Shown piece after piece: positions 47,459 to 59,081 of a DNA stretch of 64,000 nt; the stretch's first letter is position 1, and every line of letters begins with the position of its first letter. The stretch comes from Sphagnum compactum. Lineage: Eukaryota; Bryophyta; Sphagnopsida; Sphagnales. Position numbers and translations under genes: made by a program. The notes beneath the pieces are model-generated. The model worked only from the letters and a program-made list of their open reading frames with translations, did no database searches and was not told where the DNA came from. The stretch lies in NCBI GenBank assembly GCA_965153455.1, contig OZ234493.1:35578213-35642212 (forward strand), in the 5' to 3' direction.

Positions 47459-50400
47459 ATGAGTAGTTATGAGAGATGGCGCATGCAGGGATCACTAGTG
47501 TGGTGGTGTGTGCTTTTGTTGGTTTTGGGTTCGACGTTGTTGCAGCTAGTGGAGCTGGCGGATGTGCATGCAGTAGTAGGGGTGGAGATGCTCAGTACGA
47601 CGGCCCTGCAGGAGTCGATCAAGAAGGAAGTTTATATTGTTGTGATCGAAGGTGAGCCTGTGGTGGCTTATAAGGGACACTTGCCGGGTTTCACTGGTAC
47701 AGCCAAGTTCTTTACGCGTAAATGGAAGTCGCGACATCATAGGTAAGCTATGTTAGAGAGAAACTTGTTGGCATGATTTCATATATGGGAACCAAAGTGA
47801 TCTGATTGTAGAGCTTGATAGCATCATGATCATCGAGCATAGGTTTCTGTTTTTTCTTTTTTTTCCCTATCTTTCTTTGCTACATTCCGATTCAGCTCTA
47901 GTGGCGCATTCCTTGACATGGGCATCGGCAGCTGGAGAGATCATGTTAGCCCATTTAATTTAGCCCATTTTCTAGCCGAATTTCTGAGCTCGTGGCGGAG
48001 CTAGCTGGAAGAATGGAGAAAGCTTAGCGAGCAGTTAACCAGCAGCAAATTCTGATGCGACGTCGACCCCATCAGATTCTACTCTGTTTGGTGGCTTCCA
48101 ATTCGGAGAGTTCTTCAGCATCATGAACATTTCTAAAGACTTGAACAGCATCGCCATTCTAAAATATTATTGCTTCATGGGTTTCAAGCAGCTTGTGTTT
48201 GAACTGGTTAGCTCTAGATAGTTGTCCTGGACTTTCTTGTGATCACGATCTCCAACTGTCCCGACACCATGATAGTACGTACTCTGTTGTTGATGCATGA
48301 TTGTGACAGGGCCAATACCAAGAATTTAGTGCACAAGTACAAAACGCTCTTGACAAAGAAGCAGGATGAACTTCTCGACAGCTTCTTCTTCATGAAGAGG
48401 AGGCCATACACCAAGCTTTACAGCTATCATCATCTCATCAACGGTTTCGCTGTAGACCTCACTGCTGCAGAAGTATGTCTCTATCGTCTCCAGCCTGAAA
48501 GCAAACTCTCCTGCAGCTGGACCCATAATGCATGATGACCTTCAATCCAGCTCTGGATATAAGATTTGCTTTGCAGAATCCAGTTGCAGCGTGGACCATA
48601 CTTCCTTCTGATGAACTCGTGAAGCTAGCTATACGACCCATTGTGCAAACTGTTATGCTCTAGATTCATCTAGATTCATGTTCTCGACATCTTCAGCGAT
48701 TGAGGGAAGACTGAATGTGTTTTGTTGGTTCTGTTTGTGGATCTAAACAAACCCTAAACCTTAAACCCTAAACAAATGCATTGGTTCAGGCCGAGGCTCT
48801 TGCAGACTTTCCTGGAGTGATAAGCGTTCACAAAAGCTACAGAGTCGAGAAAAGCACAGTCCATACGCCAGCATACCTGGGACTACCCAACGGAATTTGG
48901 GCGAAATTGGGGGGATTTCAAGGCGCAGGCGAGAACATTGTGATTGGGATTGTGGACACCGGAATCGACCCGACGCATCCAAGCTTTGCTGCCAGGGGAC
49001 AGTCTAAGGCTTACGGTCCCCTTCGCAAGTACTTAGGAAAATGCGAAGTGGCTCCTGAGTTCCCTCGCGGTTCCTGTAATGGCAAGATCATAGGAGCCCA
49101 ACACTTCGCTGCTGCTGCAATCCAAAGCGGAGCGTTCAGTGCTTCTTATCAGTTTGCTTCTCCCTTGGATGGAGATGGCCATGGAAGGTTAGCTCTAGCA
49201 GCCCTGCACAGCTTCAATTTATATATCTATGTATACCCACCAGCTTGAATCTTCTTCACAGAAATTGCACAACTTCTTGTATGAGAATCAACTCCCTCAG
49301 CCAATCCATGTGTGTTCATCATGAACCTTCTTATCATCTTTTCCTGTTGTTGTCGTTTGTTCGTGTATGTAATTGATTCTGGACTTTTGAAAAGTATAGG
49401 GCAAGGATTGCTCCTCAGGGCCTTCCTTCTCTAATTTTAGGGTTGTAGTAGCCTTAAAATTAGAGATTAAGGCCCGTGAGACTCCTCAGCGTAAAGCACA
49501 ACATGTCCCCTTTTTTTGAATGGTGGAAGGTGTGCATGAATGATTAGTAGAATGTTTTGCTGACTGATGATGAACGCATCCTCCATGTGGGGAGGTGTGT
49601 CCAAATACAAAGGGAAATTCCCTGGAGTGCTTAGGTTTAGAATTGACAATTGAGCATTTGGAAGTTGGAAAATTGGATTGAAACTTTTGATTTGGGGGCC
49701 ACCTGTAGATGATGCAACAATAGAAATTAATAATGTTTTACCTCACTAGATGATCCACCAAATAAATGTTAACAATGTTTTGCCTCAAATGCAAATTCAG
49801 TAGAAAACTTGATCCCAACCACCAGGTTAGAAAAAATCCAAAATTAACAGTTTAGTCCAGAATTAACTGAAAAATACCAGTACTGTCAAACTGCAAAACA
49901 CACTGACGAGACACGATCTTTGCTTGTTGTCAGTCACACGGCTTCTATAGCAGCTGGAAACCATGGAGTACCTGTCATCCTGGATGGCGCTTTCTATGGA
50001 AATGCTAGTGGAATTGCACCCAGAGCTCGGTAAAAATGAAAATCCTCCTGTGCTCAACAAGTTTGTATATATATGTATATACCTTTGTAAAGCTTCTGCA
50101 ATGTTGTTGCATTTGTCCTTGAACCTCTGCAGCTGGCCAACGCTGAATCTATTGTTTTGTGTGATCCTGGATGCTATAACAGACTTGCTATATACAAGGC
50201 ATTGTACCGCCAAATTGGAGGCTTCATACCAGATGTGGTAGCAGCATGTGATCAGGTGTGTTGTTTCTGGACCAACTTCCTGTTGCAAAGATGTTATGAT
50301 CAAAATTCTCTAGATCTAGAATCATGCTGGATCATATCTGCTTGCAATTGATACTCGTGCTGCAGCTTGAGTTACATGCAATTATGCATTGGGAAGCAGC

Positions 50401-53211
50401 TGCTGTCCAGTTCATAAGTGCCTGCAAGATGCTGCAGTTTCCTAATTTCTGGATTTGAGTTCTAGACCAATCTCATGGATTCTGTGAACTTCTGAATATG
50501 GATTTCCTCATGGATTTGAGTTCTGGACTGATCTCAATTCTGTTGATTTTTTGAATGTGGGATTCTTCCTGGATTTGAGGAGTTCTAGATTGAATCTAGG
50601 CTTGCAGCTGGGATGTGTATGATCTGCAAGCACAGCCTAGTGATTTATGATGACTTTTGATAGATCATATTGTGGGATCATGAAATCTGGCAGGCTGTTG
50701 TTGATGGGGTTGATGTACTCAGTCTTTCACTGGGACCCAACAGTCCACCAAATGGTGAACCCAGCACCTTCTTGAACATCTTGGATTTGGCACTGCTCAA
50801 TGCTGTGAAGGCCAATGTGTTTGTTGTCCAAGCTGCTGGAAATGGAGGTCCTTATCTCAAGACGGTTACTTCTTTCAGTCCTTGGGTGGTCACTGTTGGC
50901 GCAGGGGTTGATGATCGCTTGTACCCCAATAAACTTACTCTTGGCAATGGGGTCACCATTCCAGGTGTCACATTGGCACGTAAGAAGACTCTTCAAATCC
51001 TCACTCTCTCATGTGTGTGTGTGTGCTCCTCCTGCTGCTGCTGCTGCCACTGCCTGGGTTTTAGTTCTCATCTCAATTTTGTAGATTTTGTAGATAGATC
51101 CTTAGACAGGCTGAAAGAAGCTGCAGATCTGTAGCTTTTTTTCCCACAAAATCTGGTAGATGGGCATGTAGAACTACATGATCCAGGAATTGTCACTGCA
51201 AATCTTGTTCTTCTTCCACCATTTGATGATCTTAAAGATTTGAGTTTTTCTGTTTTCTGGTATTTTTGCAGCACCAACTCCTGGGCTTGGTGTCTATGAC
51301 ATGATTTTGGCTGATGATGCGGTGGTGACTGGCAAAAGCAACCCTCTCTTCACTCCCGCTGATTGCCAAGTACCTTCTCTTTTCAACAAGGTTTTGGTGC
51401 ACGGGAAGCTCATGATTTGTACCTATTCCTTCAACTTTGTGTTTGGAGGGGCTTCAATGCAAACTGTGGTGACTACACTTCAAGCTTTAGGAGCAGTTGG
51501 TGTGGTCATGATGGTGGATTCAGACTCATCAGGCCAACAATACTCTCCAATTCCTCTTCCGATTCCAGCCATTGTCCTTGTGTCTTATGCAAATTCTCAG
51601 GCATGGCACCGGCTCATAATCCCTACCCACCAATTCCTAATCCCCACTTCCTAATCTCTCTACTCTCTAATATTAATCATGTAGGTATTTTGGCTTGCAT
51701 CTCAATTCTTCTTGTGAATTCCGTCAAATACTTAACGCCTAAAGCCTAAATCAGCTGTCCAACCATGTTGTTAGAATGGTAAGTTTTGTCTGTTGAACTT
51801 ATCTGCAAATTTTCACTGTTACAGGCTCTACTTCACTATTATAACACACAAACAATCAAAGGCACAAATGGCAAGGCTTCCCAATTTGGAGCAAAAGCTA
51901 AGATTGGGAATGGGCAGATTGCCAAGTACAGTGGCCAAGCACAGCAAGTGGCTCTGTTTTCATCAAGGGGTCCAGATGTCATGGACTTCAATTTTGATGT
52001 TGCAGATGTCCTTAAGCCTAATGTCATTGCACCTGGAAGCCTCATCTGGGGTGCTTGGACACCTATTGCAATCGATAGTCCCAACTTCTTGGGTGAGTGA
52101 GAATCCCATTGCCATGATATTAATTGCAACTCCCATCTGTCCCAAATTTAATCATGTAGTCATGTGCCCGATTTGGTTGTACACAATCAGTGTGCACATT
52201 GAATCATGGAGTTCACAAACAAGGAAGTACTTTCAAGCTTGCTGACTGATGTGATGATACAAAAAAATTATTTGTGGTTTTCCAGGTCAAAGGTGGGCAA
52301 TGATGTCAGGAACCAGTATGGCAACACCGCATGTTGCAGGTCTTGCAGCATTGCTGAAAGAATTGAACCCTCTTTGGAGTCCAGCAGCCTTAGCTTCAGC
52401 TATGGTAACAACAGCAGATGTCAAGGATCGTTTCGGTCAGCCTCTCCAGGCTCAGCAAGTGTCAGCAGGGGTTAACCCAACGCTGCAACCAGCCACACCG
52501 TTTGACATGGGTGGTGGTGCTCTTAATGTTAATGCTGCCCTCAATCCAGGAATTATCTTCGAGGCAGGTGAGTGTGGGATCTTTGGTAATTTTTCTGATT
52601 TCAGCAACACATGATTTTCACAGTTTGGAAGTCTGGTCCCTGGTTATTATTATACACACAATACTGAGAAAAACATTGAGACCTACACCAAAATTGCATA
52701 ATTTCTGTTTTGTAAATGGACTGCAAACACAAAAACTATTCTGCTATGTAATGATTTTTTGTGTGTATTCTTGGATGACATTTGGGAAACAGGAATACAA
52801 GACTATGTAAACTTTCTTTGTGCCACCTCAGGGATAACTCCAAGGCAAGTTTCTGCATCAACAGGCAGATTGTGCCCAAAAACCCTTGGCAGATCAACGG
52901 ACCTTAACATACCGTCAATCACCATTACCAATCTACAAGGTACTCGAGTCATCCCAAGAACTGTGAAAAATATCTCACCTAAACCAGAGACCTATACCAT
53001 CACTTGGATTAGCCCTGCTGATGTTGCGGTGACTGTTAAGCCTACATCATTTACTGCTGGCATCGGTCGACTACAGTTGCAACAAATAACCTTCACTTTG
53101 AGAGCTACCCGAGCTTCAACAGCCACCTCTTTTGGACTGGTCACATTTACAGGCCACTTAGGTCATAGTATTCACATCCCAATATCCATTCTGAACAAGA
53201 GTCTGACATGA
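47459..53211 (+). CDS. SBT2: Subtilisin-like serine protease, SBT2 type, second tandem copy
   Basis: Ten exons: 47459-47742, 48310-48472, 48790-49187, 49934-50029, 50183-50255, 50694-50979, 51272-51600, 51825-52092, 52286-52567, 52793-53211. They give 865 residues, and every intron position and phase is shared with the first gene. Exons 4, 5, 6, 8 and 9 have identical lengths in the two genes. The protein has a signal-anchor-like hydrophobic start (QGSLVWWCVLLLVLG), a propeptide (SYHHLINGFAVDL), Asp205 (VDTGIDPTHPSF), His280 (DGDGHGSHTAS), Asn388 (AAGNGGPY), Ser643 (SGTSMATPHVAG) and a PA domain in exon 7 (CTYSFNFVFGGAS). The start at 47459 leaves 9 residues before a second Met at 47486; either could be used, and the frame is open further upstream to 47375. 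Intron 3 is large (49188-49933) and holds a foldback. Intron 7 has a GC donor. It is a secreted protease with unknown substrate, and the copy appears intact. Confidence 0.92.
49418..49475. repeat. Foldback hairpin in intron 3 of the second protease gene
   Basis: GGGCCTT...CTCTAATTTTAGG and CCTTAAAATTAGAG...AAGGCCC are arms of about 24 bp around a 9-10-nt loop. The corresponding intron of the first gene is only 138 bp and lacks it, so this lies in sequence inserted after the duplication or lost from the other copy. Confidence 0.75.
50451..50600. repeat. Short tandem repeat in intron 5 of the second protease gene
   Basis: Units of about 63 bp contain TGGATTTGAGTTCT followed by AATCTCA or GATCTCA; there are about 2.3 copies. 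Confidence 0.6.
51601..51824 (+). other. GC-AG intron (intron 7, second protease gene)
   Basis: The exon ends AATTCTCAG and the intron starts GCATGG; the acceptor is GTTACAG before CTCTACTTC (the G at 51825 opens exon 8). Reading through meets a stop at 51652-51654, before the next GT that could serve, so the GC donor is required by the reading frame. Confidence 0.75.
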
Positions 53212-56200
53212 GTTTGGGGCTTTAATAATTCCACACGTTACTTGTCCCCACAAAAACAGATGGGTCAAAAGATTGATCCCCCAATAAAACTGGCGCTCGA
53301 AATGTCTCGAAATGCCCCCCGTTAAATCCTGGTAAGCATGGAGCTCAGGTTGAAAGAGTCTGTGTGTTTTTTGTGTATTTAAAAATCAAGTAATATCCTT
53401 GGCTGTCAATTGACCTTAATTAAGTCCTTCAACTTCCGCTAGCCAATATTCAACACTCTCCAACAGACAAAATGAGGAGAATCTGACAAATTCCCTTATA
53501 GCTGGAAAGAAGAAGGGAAAGGTAATACAAATCTTCGGGCTCATTCTCCATGTTTTTCTCACAAAAGTCAGGTACCACTTAGAACATCGGGGAACCCATT
53601 TGTCATCATCAGTTGGGTTAGTAATAAATCTGGTTCCTTTTTCTGAATTTGCTTCCAGACGGATTTCAGGGAAGCAGCAATTAGATGAATCATGCAATCT
53701 TTGTCTTCTAAAATGCATGACCCATTCTTCAGAATTTGTTAAAGATTTTCTTTTTTCTTTTTTGTTGGGGTATCTAGGAGTTGAGCTGGCCACTGATCAG
53801 CTGACCACTTCTTAACTATTTAAGAGGGTTTGATTCCAAATCTGAAGTGCTCAATCTGATGTAGTGAACTGTGTAATGGAACGGTGCTTGTCCAGCCTTA
53901 CCCACTTGTCACCCAATTTCCCTGATATTTTCAACAACAATGGCATTCCAAACTATCACAAAAGGAGTTTTGCCACAATTTGTAAATCAACTGACGTTGG
54001 TTTCGAACTTTGCACATAAAACTACAAAAACATTATCCAATTTATAATACAGTTCAAGTGCAGAATTAAATTATTCCTTAAGTTTTCTTTTATGTCCATG
54101 AACTGTTATAATATTAAGTTTCCATTATAGCCAATTGTTTGTACACTTTATGCTCATTACTTTGTGAACATTCCAAAGTGCAATTGTTGGCACATGTATT
54201 GTGGCTAAGAAGTTAGTGATATGAGTTGGGTTGGTGATGGCAAAACATGCAATGAAGGCAATAGAATTGGTGATAGGGTGTTAATGGAATGAAGCAAGGA
54301 TGGTTTTTTGGCATGGATGGGGTTGAATTCAAAGGGGTGCACTATACTTCAAAGGTTTGAAGCTTTATGAAGGTAGACAAAATGATGTCAAAAGGAGTTA
54401 GTCATGTGAATTAAATGGGGTACAAAACTTGTGAGCATATGTAGGTTTTTCCAAGTTTTGGGCACAAAACGTTTAGCAAAGAGATGCAATGGATTGAATA
54501 GTTTGAGTGAGGCATGTTGTCACGTCCTTCCATAGAACCATACATGATAGTTTTGCATCATTTGACCAAGATATGTTATAAATGTATTTCATGATTTTGG
54601 CAAATGTTAAATAGTTTGAAGTTGCTTTTAATGTATTTGCATCATGACATAATGATATGTATAATATTAGATAGTTTATTGTAAATAGTTATGATTTTAA
54701 AATAATGCATAAAATTATCATGTATTCATGTCCAACAAGTTCCTTAATTGAATCTTAAAACTAGATATATGTTTAATTCTAGTGATGTAGGACTTGGTTT
54801 ATATGGGGTGGTTTGTAAAAGAATTTGTATGTCACTTTTACATGACTATTCTGGTCATAGGTCATCCCTAAACAATTCCAAGAATAATTCTAGAGACAAC
54901 TCATAACTATTTCATCATTTCCCAACTTAATTACCTCATTTTTTAATAACTATTTAATTTTTTTCCCTTAACCCATTGTAGGAATATGAAAAAAAGCCCT
55001 ATTTCATTTTCAAGCTTAACTACCTCATTCTTTTATTAACAACTATCTCATTTTCAAAAATAACTACCTCTTCTTTTTACCTTACCCACCATAGATATTA
55101 ATATTTAACATAATTTAAATTAAATTTGAAATTGATATAAATATTAACGAGATATTGAAAACCAAATGGAACATAATAAGAAAAAAAAGTTTGAATGTCA
55201 TTGGTAGTGTGCAACAACACAAAGCCCAAGTTCAAATTATATAAGAGAATTTATATAAATTTAAAGACATAAGGCCCTATTAAGGTCAATTCCCATGTGC
55301 TTGAGCCTAGAATTGGTGGCACCTCTTTGTTGATAAAATTGATCAATGCCACCACTTTCATAGGTTCAATGCCACAATCAATTTAACTATCTCTAATTTC
55401 ATGTTTCAATTACATAGCCCAAGTTTTCAAGCTCTTTATCCTACAATTGTTGCTCTTGTTTTTTTTCTCACATTGAATATGAGTCTTCTTGTGTAAAGTA
55501 CCTAAAGGAAAGGGCATCCTAAACTTAACTAGGGATTCCTAATATAGTTGTTCATTCCCAAATTGTGTCCAAATTGTATAATTGAAAACTTTCAAAAAGG
55601 ACAGTAAGATATTAAACTCACATCCCCCAAATTTATAAGCCTTTAAAGTTTTGAAACACCAAATTGCCAATATGGAGAAAGGTTCTCATGTAATTTAAAG
55701 AACTTGTCTTTTCCACCTGCCCATGAAAACCTATAGAAATTTATGTTGAAGGCAATAATGTTTTTTTTCCAATAGTCAAAAGTAGACTATATGTTGAGTT
55801 TGTGGTGAGGTTTGGTTTTAAATTAAATTCAAACTAGACTAAATCATTTTCTTGTTTTGTAAATTGCATAAGTGAAAGGTTCAAAGATTTCTTGCTAACA
55901 AAATGATATGCATAATGAAAACTTTGTTACTTAGACCTAATTGCAAGGAGATAAGTTATAATGCACCCAAAACTTATGAAGTTTCCATCATTTGCATTTT
56001 ATATGAAATGCATTATTTGGGATATTATCACCACCTCCTTTCCACCTTCCCATTGTACCTTCCGATGATGTTTTTCAATTGTTTGGCAATAGTTTGCACT
56101 AAATAAACAAATCTATACTTGAACAAAGAAAATCTTATCAAGGTTAACTTATCATCATTCTTATGTTGAGGAGCTAGTTAAAAGCTCAATCCACTATTGG

Positions 56201-56670
56201 ATCTAAAATGTTATTGGGCGCCATGGGCCATCAAATGGGGTCCCATCAACAATTGTCCCATCCTTCACTTTTACCATTTAAAAAATATCTTGCCCAACTT
56301 AACCCATTCATGGTGACTCATTCCAATTCCTTTTAGAGGTTATGTTACAACACTATGTCAAACACATGTAGACAAATAGGAATTTCTTAAATGAAACTTT
56401 TTTAATAGAATAGTTAAAATTCTAAGAAAATAAATAAACAAACAAATAATCTCTTAAGAAAGCTTTTAGCTACATAAGTGGCAACAAGATGACAAAAGAA
56501 AGAGATCAATTGAATATGGACAACATCTTGGAGGGATTTTTTTTTATTGGAAAATAAAAATGGAGAGTTGAAATATCAAAAGAGTATGTATTTAAGTAAC
56601 CATTGGAAATGAAGAGAATCTTTTATACATACGTCTGAGAATTACTAACGTTCAATGAGAAGCCCCCATT
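53212..56670. other. 3' flank and AT-rich spacer, no recognised gene
   Basis: A minus-strand frame of 125 codons at 53416-53793 has no recognised domain. From 54.9 to 55.1 kb a TAACTACCTCATT-like word recurs several times. Nothing else is supported. Confidence 0.4.
53283..53288 (+). promoter_or_regulatory. Possible polyadenylation signal of the second protease gene
   Basis: AATAAA lies 72 nt after the stop codon. Confidence 0.45.
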
Positions 56671-56672
56671 AT

Positions 56673-57110
56673 TCTTGTTGAAAGTGAAGATCTCGTCTAC
56701 AGGTCAAACAATTTTAATGTCCATAACAAATTGCAATTAAACTCTTGTTGAAAGTGAAGATCTTGTCTACTAGTCAAACAATTTTTAATGTTCATGATAA
56801 GTTGCAATTAAACTCTTGTTAAAAATGAAAATCTCGTATACTAGTCAAACAATTTTTGATGTCCATGACAAGTTGCAATTATTCCTCATGTTAGAATTGA
56901 AAAATATCTCCTTTGCAAATATGGTGAAAGAATTGTTAATGTTCCTAACAAGCTTTAATTGAAAGTGAAAAGAATTTCCTCTAGAGGTCAAGCAATTGTT
57001 AATGTCCACAACAAGCTCCAATTCTTACAAATTTTTGTAAGAAGTGAAAAGGATCTCTTTTTAAAATCAAGCAATTCCTAATATCCATGACAAGTTCAAA
57101 TTTCTCTTTT
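56673..57110. repeat. Minisatellite, period about 70-71 bp, about six copies
   Basis: Units start TCTTGTTGAAAGTGAAGATC at 56673 and 56743, then 56814. Each has AGTCAAACAATTTTTAATGT and ATGACAAGTTGCAATT blocks. Later copies (to about 57110) are more diverged. Confidence 0.8.
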
Positions 57111-58404
57111 CACTACAAAAAATCATGATTTTAAAAACTAGAACAATTAATCAAAAAAATTTTTTTTTTGTATTTTTATTTCATTATCCAATTTGAACGA
57201 AGTGCCATTTTGAACAAGTTGTTTAGGTACCATTTGTTTTGACTAGTCTTTTCAATTATTGTTTTGAATATAGTCAATATGTCAAGAAAAAATCTTGCCT
57301 CATTATTATTATTATTAAAAAATAAATTTGGCAATTATTTATTAGTGTTAGATAGATAAATAAGTAGGTAGGTAACTTACCTAACCTCTAGATAACCTAT
57401 TACTTCAACCTATGTTTATCAAGTGGGCTTTGCTATTTATTATATTATATAGAAATATCTAAAATTTTCACTTTTTAAAACTTTTTACATTTCAATAGGG
57501 CACTTGATTTTTGTCACATTCGTACATTTTATGTACATTAGTATCTATGATGTTTATGGTTAGACTTTTGAGCCAAAGAAATTTGTTTAAACATTCATTA
57601 TGAGTCTTTGAACTTTTTTCAAGAAAACAAATCTTGAAATGGTGTTTCAAGACTTGGTAGGAATTTTGAAACTTGTTTAAATTTGACATGCTATGCATAA
57701 AATAATATTTTAGTAATGTATCTATCCATGAAAAAAATCAAACTTTCAATATGAATGTCCCATTAAATTATAACAATATGTTTAAATGAAGGGGTTCATT
57801 GTATATAAAAAAAGATAGTCCTTTTTGATATTTCAACCATGCTTTGACCTTAAGCAAATGATCATGGATTCGAAACATTTTTTAAAAAAATAATGAAAAA
57901 AATAGGCACAAAAATGCATCCAAAGGAACCAAAAAAGATGTCAAATAACAATAAAAATTACAAACTATAAGATGATTTATTTATCTACATAGATTTATTT
58001 ATATTTTTTCATTTGAAAATTATGGTAATCAGTGCAAAGTTATGTTAAATGACTGAAATAAATGTGAAAAAATTCAAATTAAAAATCCATATACTAAGTT
58101 TTGGCTAAATAGTCAAAAAATAATCTACTAAATAATTCATAATCTTCCATACTTAAAAGTTATAACAACCCACCAAAAACATTTCTAGTTGATTCCAATG
58201 AACAAATCCAAACAACTAAAGTCAATCTACTTATACATTCTTTACAAGCTGATTTATAAATTTTGTTTAGACAACGCAAATGATGATGATCCATTTGAGG
58301 CGAGACCAAACACACCATTTGTACAAAATTCCAATTTAATAGTAGATCCAAGATTTTGGCTAACTATAAGCATAATGTATAGTAATCAAGTTGATATAAA
58401 AAAA
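57111..58404. other. AT-rich spacer
   Basis: CACTACAAAAAATCATGATT at 57113 looks like one end of a CACTA-like element, but no partner end was found. No gene is seen. Confidence 0.35.
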
Positions 58405-58880
58405 CATTACAACAAAATGAGTCCCTAATTGTCAAATGTTTTAACTTGATTTTGAGTGAATTCACTAATCTTATTGATTAAAATCTAACGGGGTTTAAGT
58501 GAATTCATCCGTCCCACTCAATCGAACCTAGAGGGGATTGAGTGGAGTCACTGGTCGGTCCCAGTGGACGCGAACTAATGAACTGTACTCACATTTTGTA
58601 ATTGGTCAAGTGGACCAGAACTAATGAACTGTACTCACATTTTGTAATTGGTCAAGTGAACGAGAACTAGTGAACTGTACTCACATTTTGTAATTGGTCC
58701 AGTGAACAGAAACTAGTGAACTGTACTCACATTTTGTAATTGGTCCAGTGAACGAGAACTAGTGAACTGTACTCACATTTTGTAATTGGTCCAGTGAACG
58801 GGAACTAGTGAACTGCACTCACATTTTGTAATTGGTTCAGTGAACTGAAACTAGCGAACTGTACTCACATTTTGTAATAG
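58405..58880 (-). mobile_element. CACTA-like MITE copy enlarged by an internal minisatellite
   Basis: The left end reads CATTACAACAAAATGAGTCC and is followed by a TTTTGAGTGAATTCACT block, so it is the reverse orientation of the copies at 17925 and 61931. The right part, which in those copies is one end (ACAAAATGTGGGTGCAGTTC), is here repeated as a 46-bp tandem array. The final terminal bases after the last unit are not clear and no target duplication is seen on the right. Confidence 0.6.
58565..58879. repeat. 46-bp minisatellite, six full copies plus a partial seventh
   Basis: Units start at 58565, 58611, 58657, 58703, 58749, 58795 and 58841, exactly 46 bp apart. The core is AACTAGTGAACTGTACTCAC followed by ATTTTGTAATTGGTCCAG. 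Units differ by only a few substitutions. The array ends about 200 bp past the stop of the DMP gene. Confidence 0.95.
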
Positions 58881-59081
58881 GGAAAGCTAGTCAAGATTGT
58901 AAGATGAATATATGAATGAGTGCACCAAAAATGGCAAATGAATACATCCTTGGCATAAATCCATGTCCATTGAGAAATTGGTTGGGGAATGGGTTGCATG
59001 AATAGAAGGAATCAAGGAAGTTGTTGTATTGAGAATAACATGAAGAGTTTGTTGGAGTGATGATGGTATTATGTTGTTTTT

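Noticed and set aside
53416-53793. 125-codon minus-strand frame after the second protease
   Set aside because: No known domain, and it lies in the 3' flank. Not enough to call a gene.
57113-57160. CACTACAAAAAATCATGATT as a CACTA-like element end
   Set aside because: No matching opposite end or target duplication was found nearby.
58565-58879. Possible CRISPR-like array
   Set aside because: The repeats are directly adjacent with no spacers and the DNA is a plant nuclear sequence, so it is a minisatellite.
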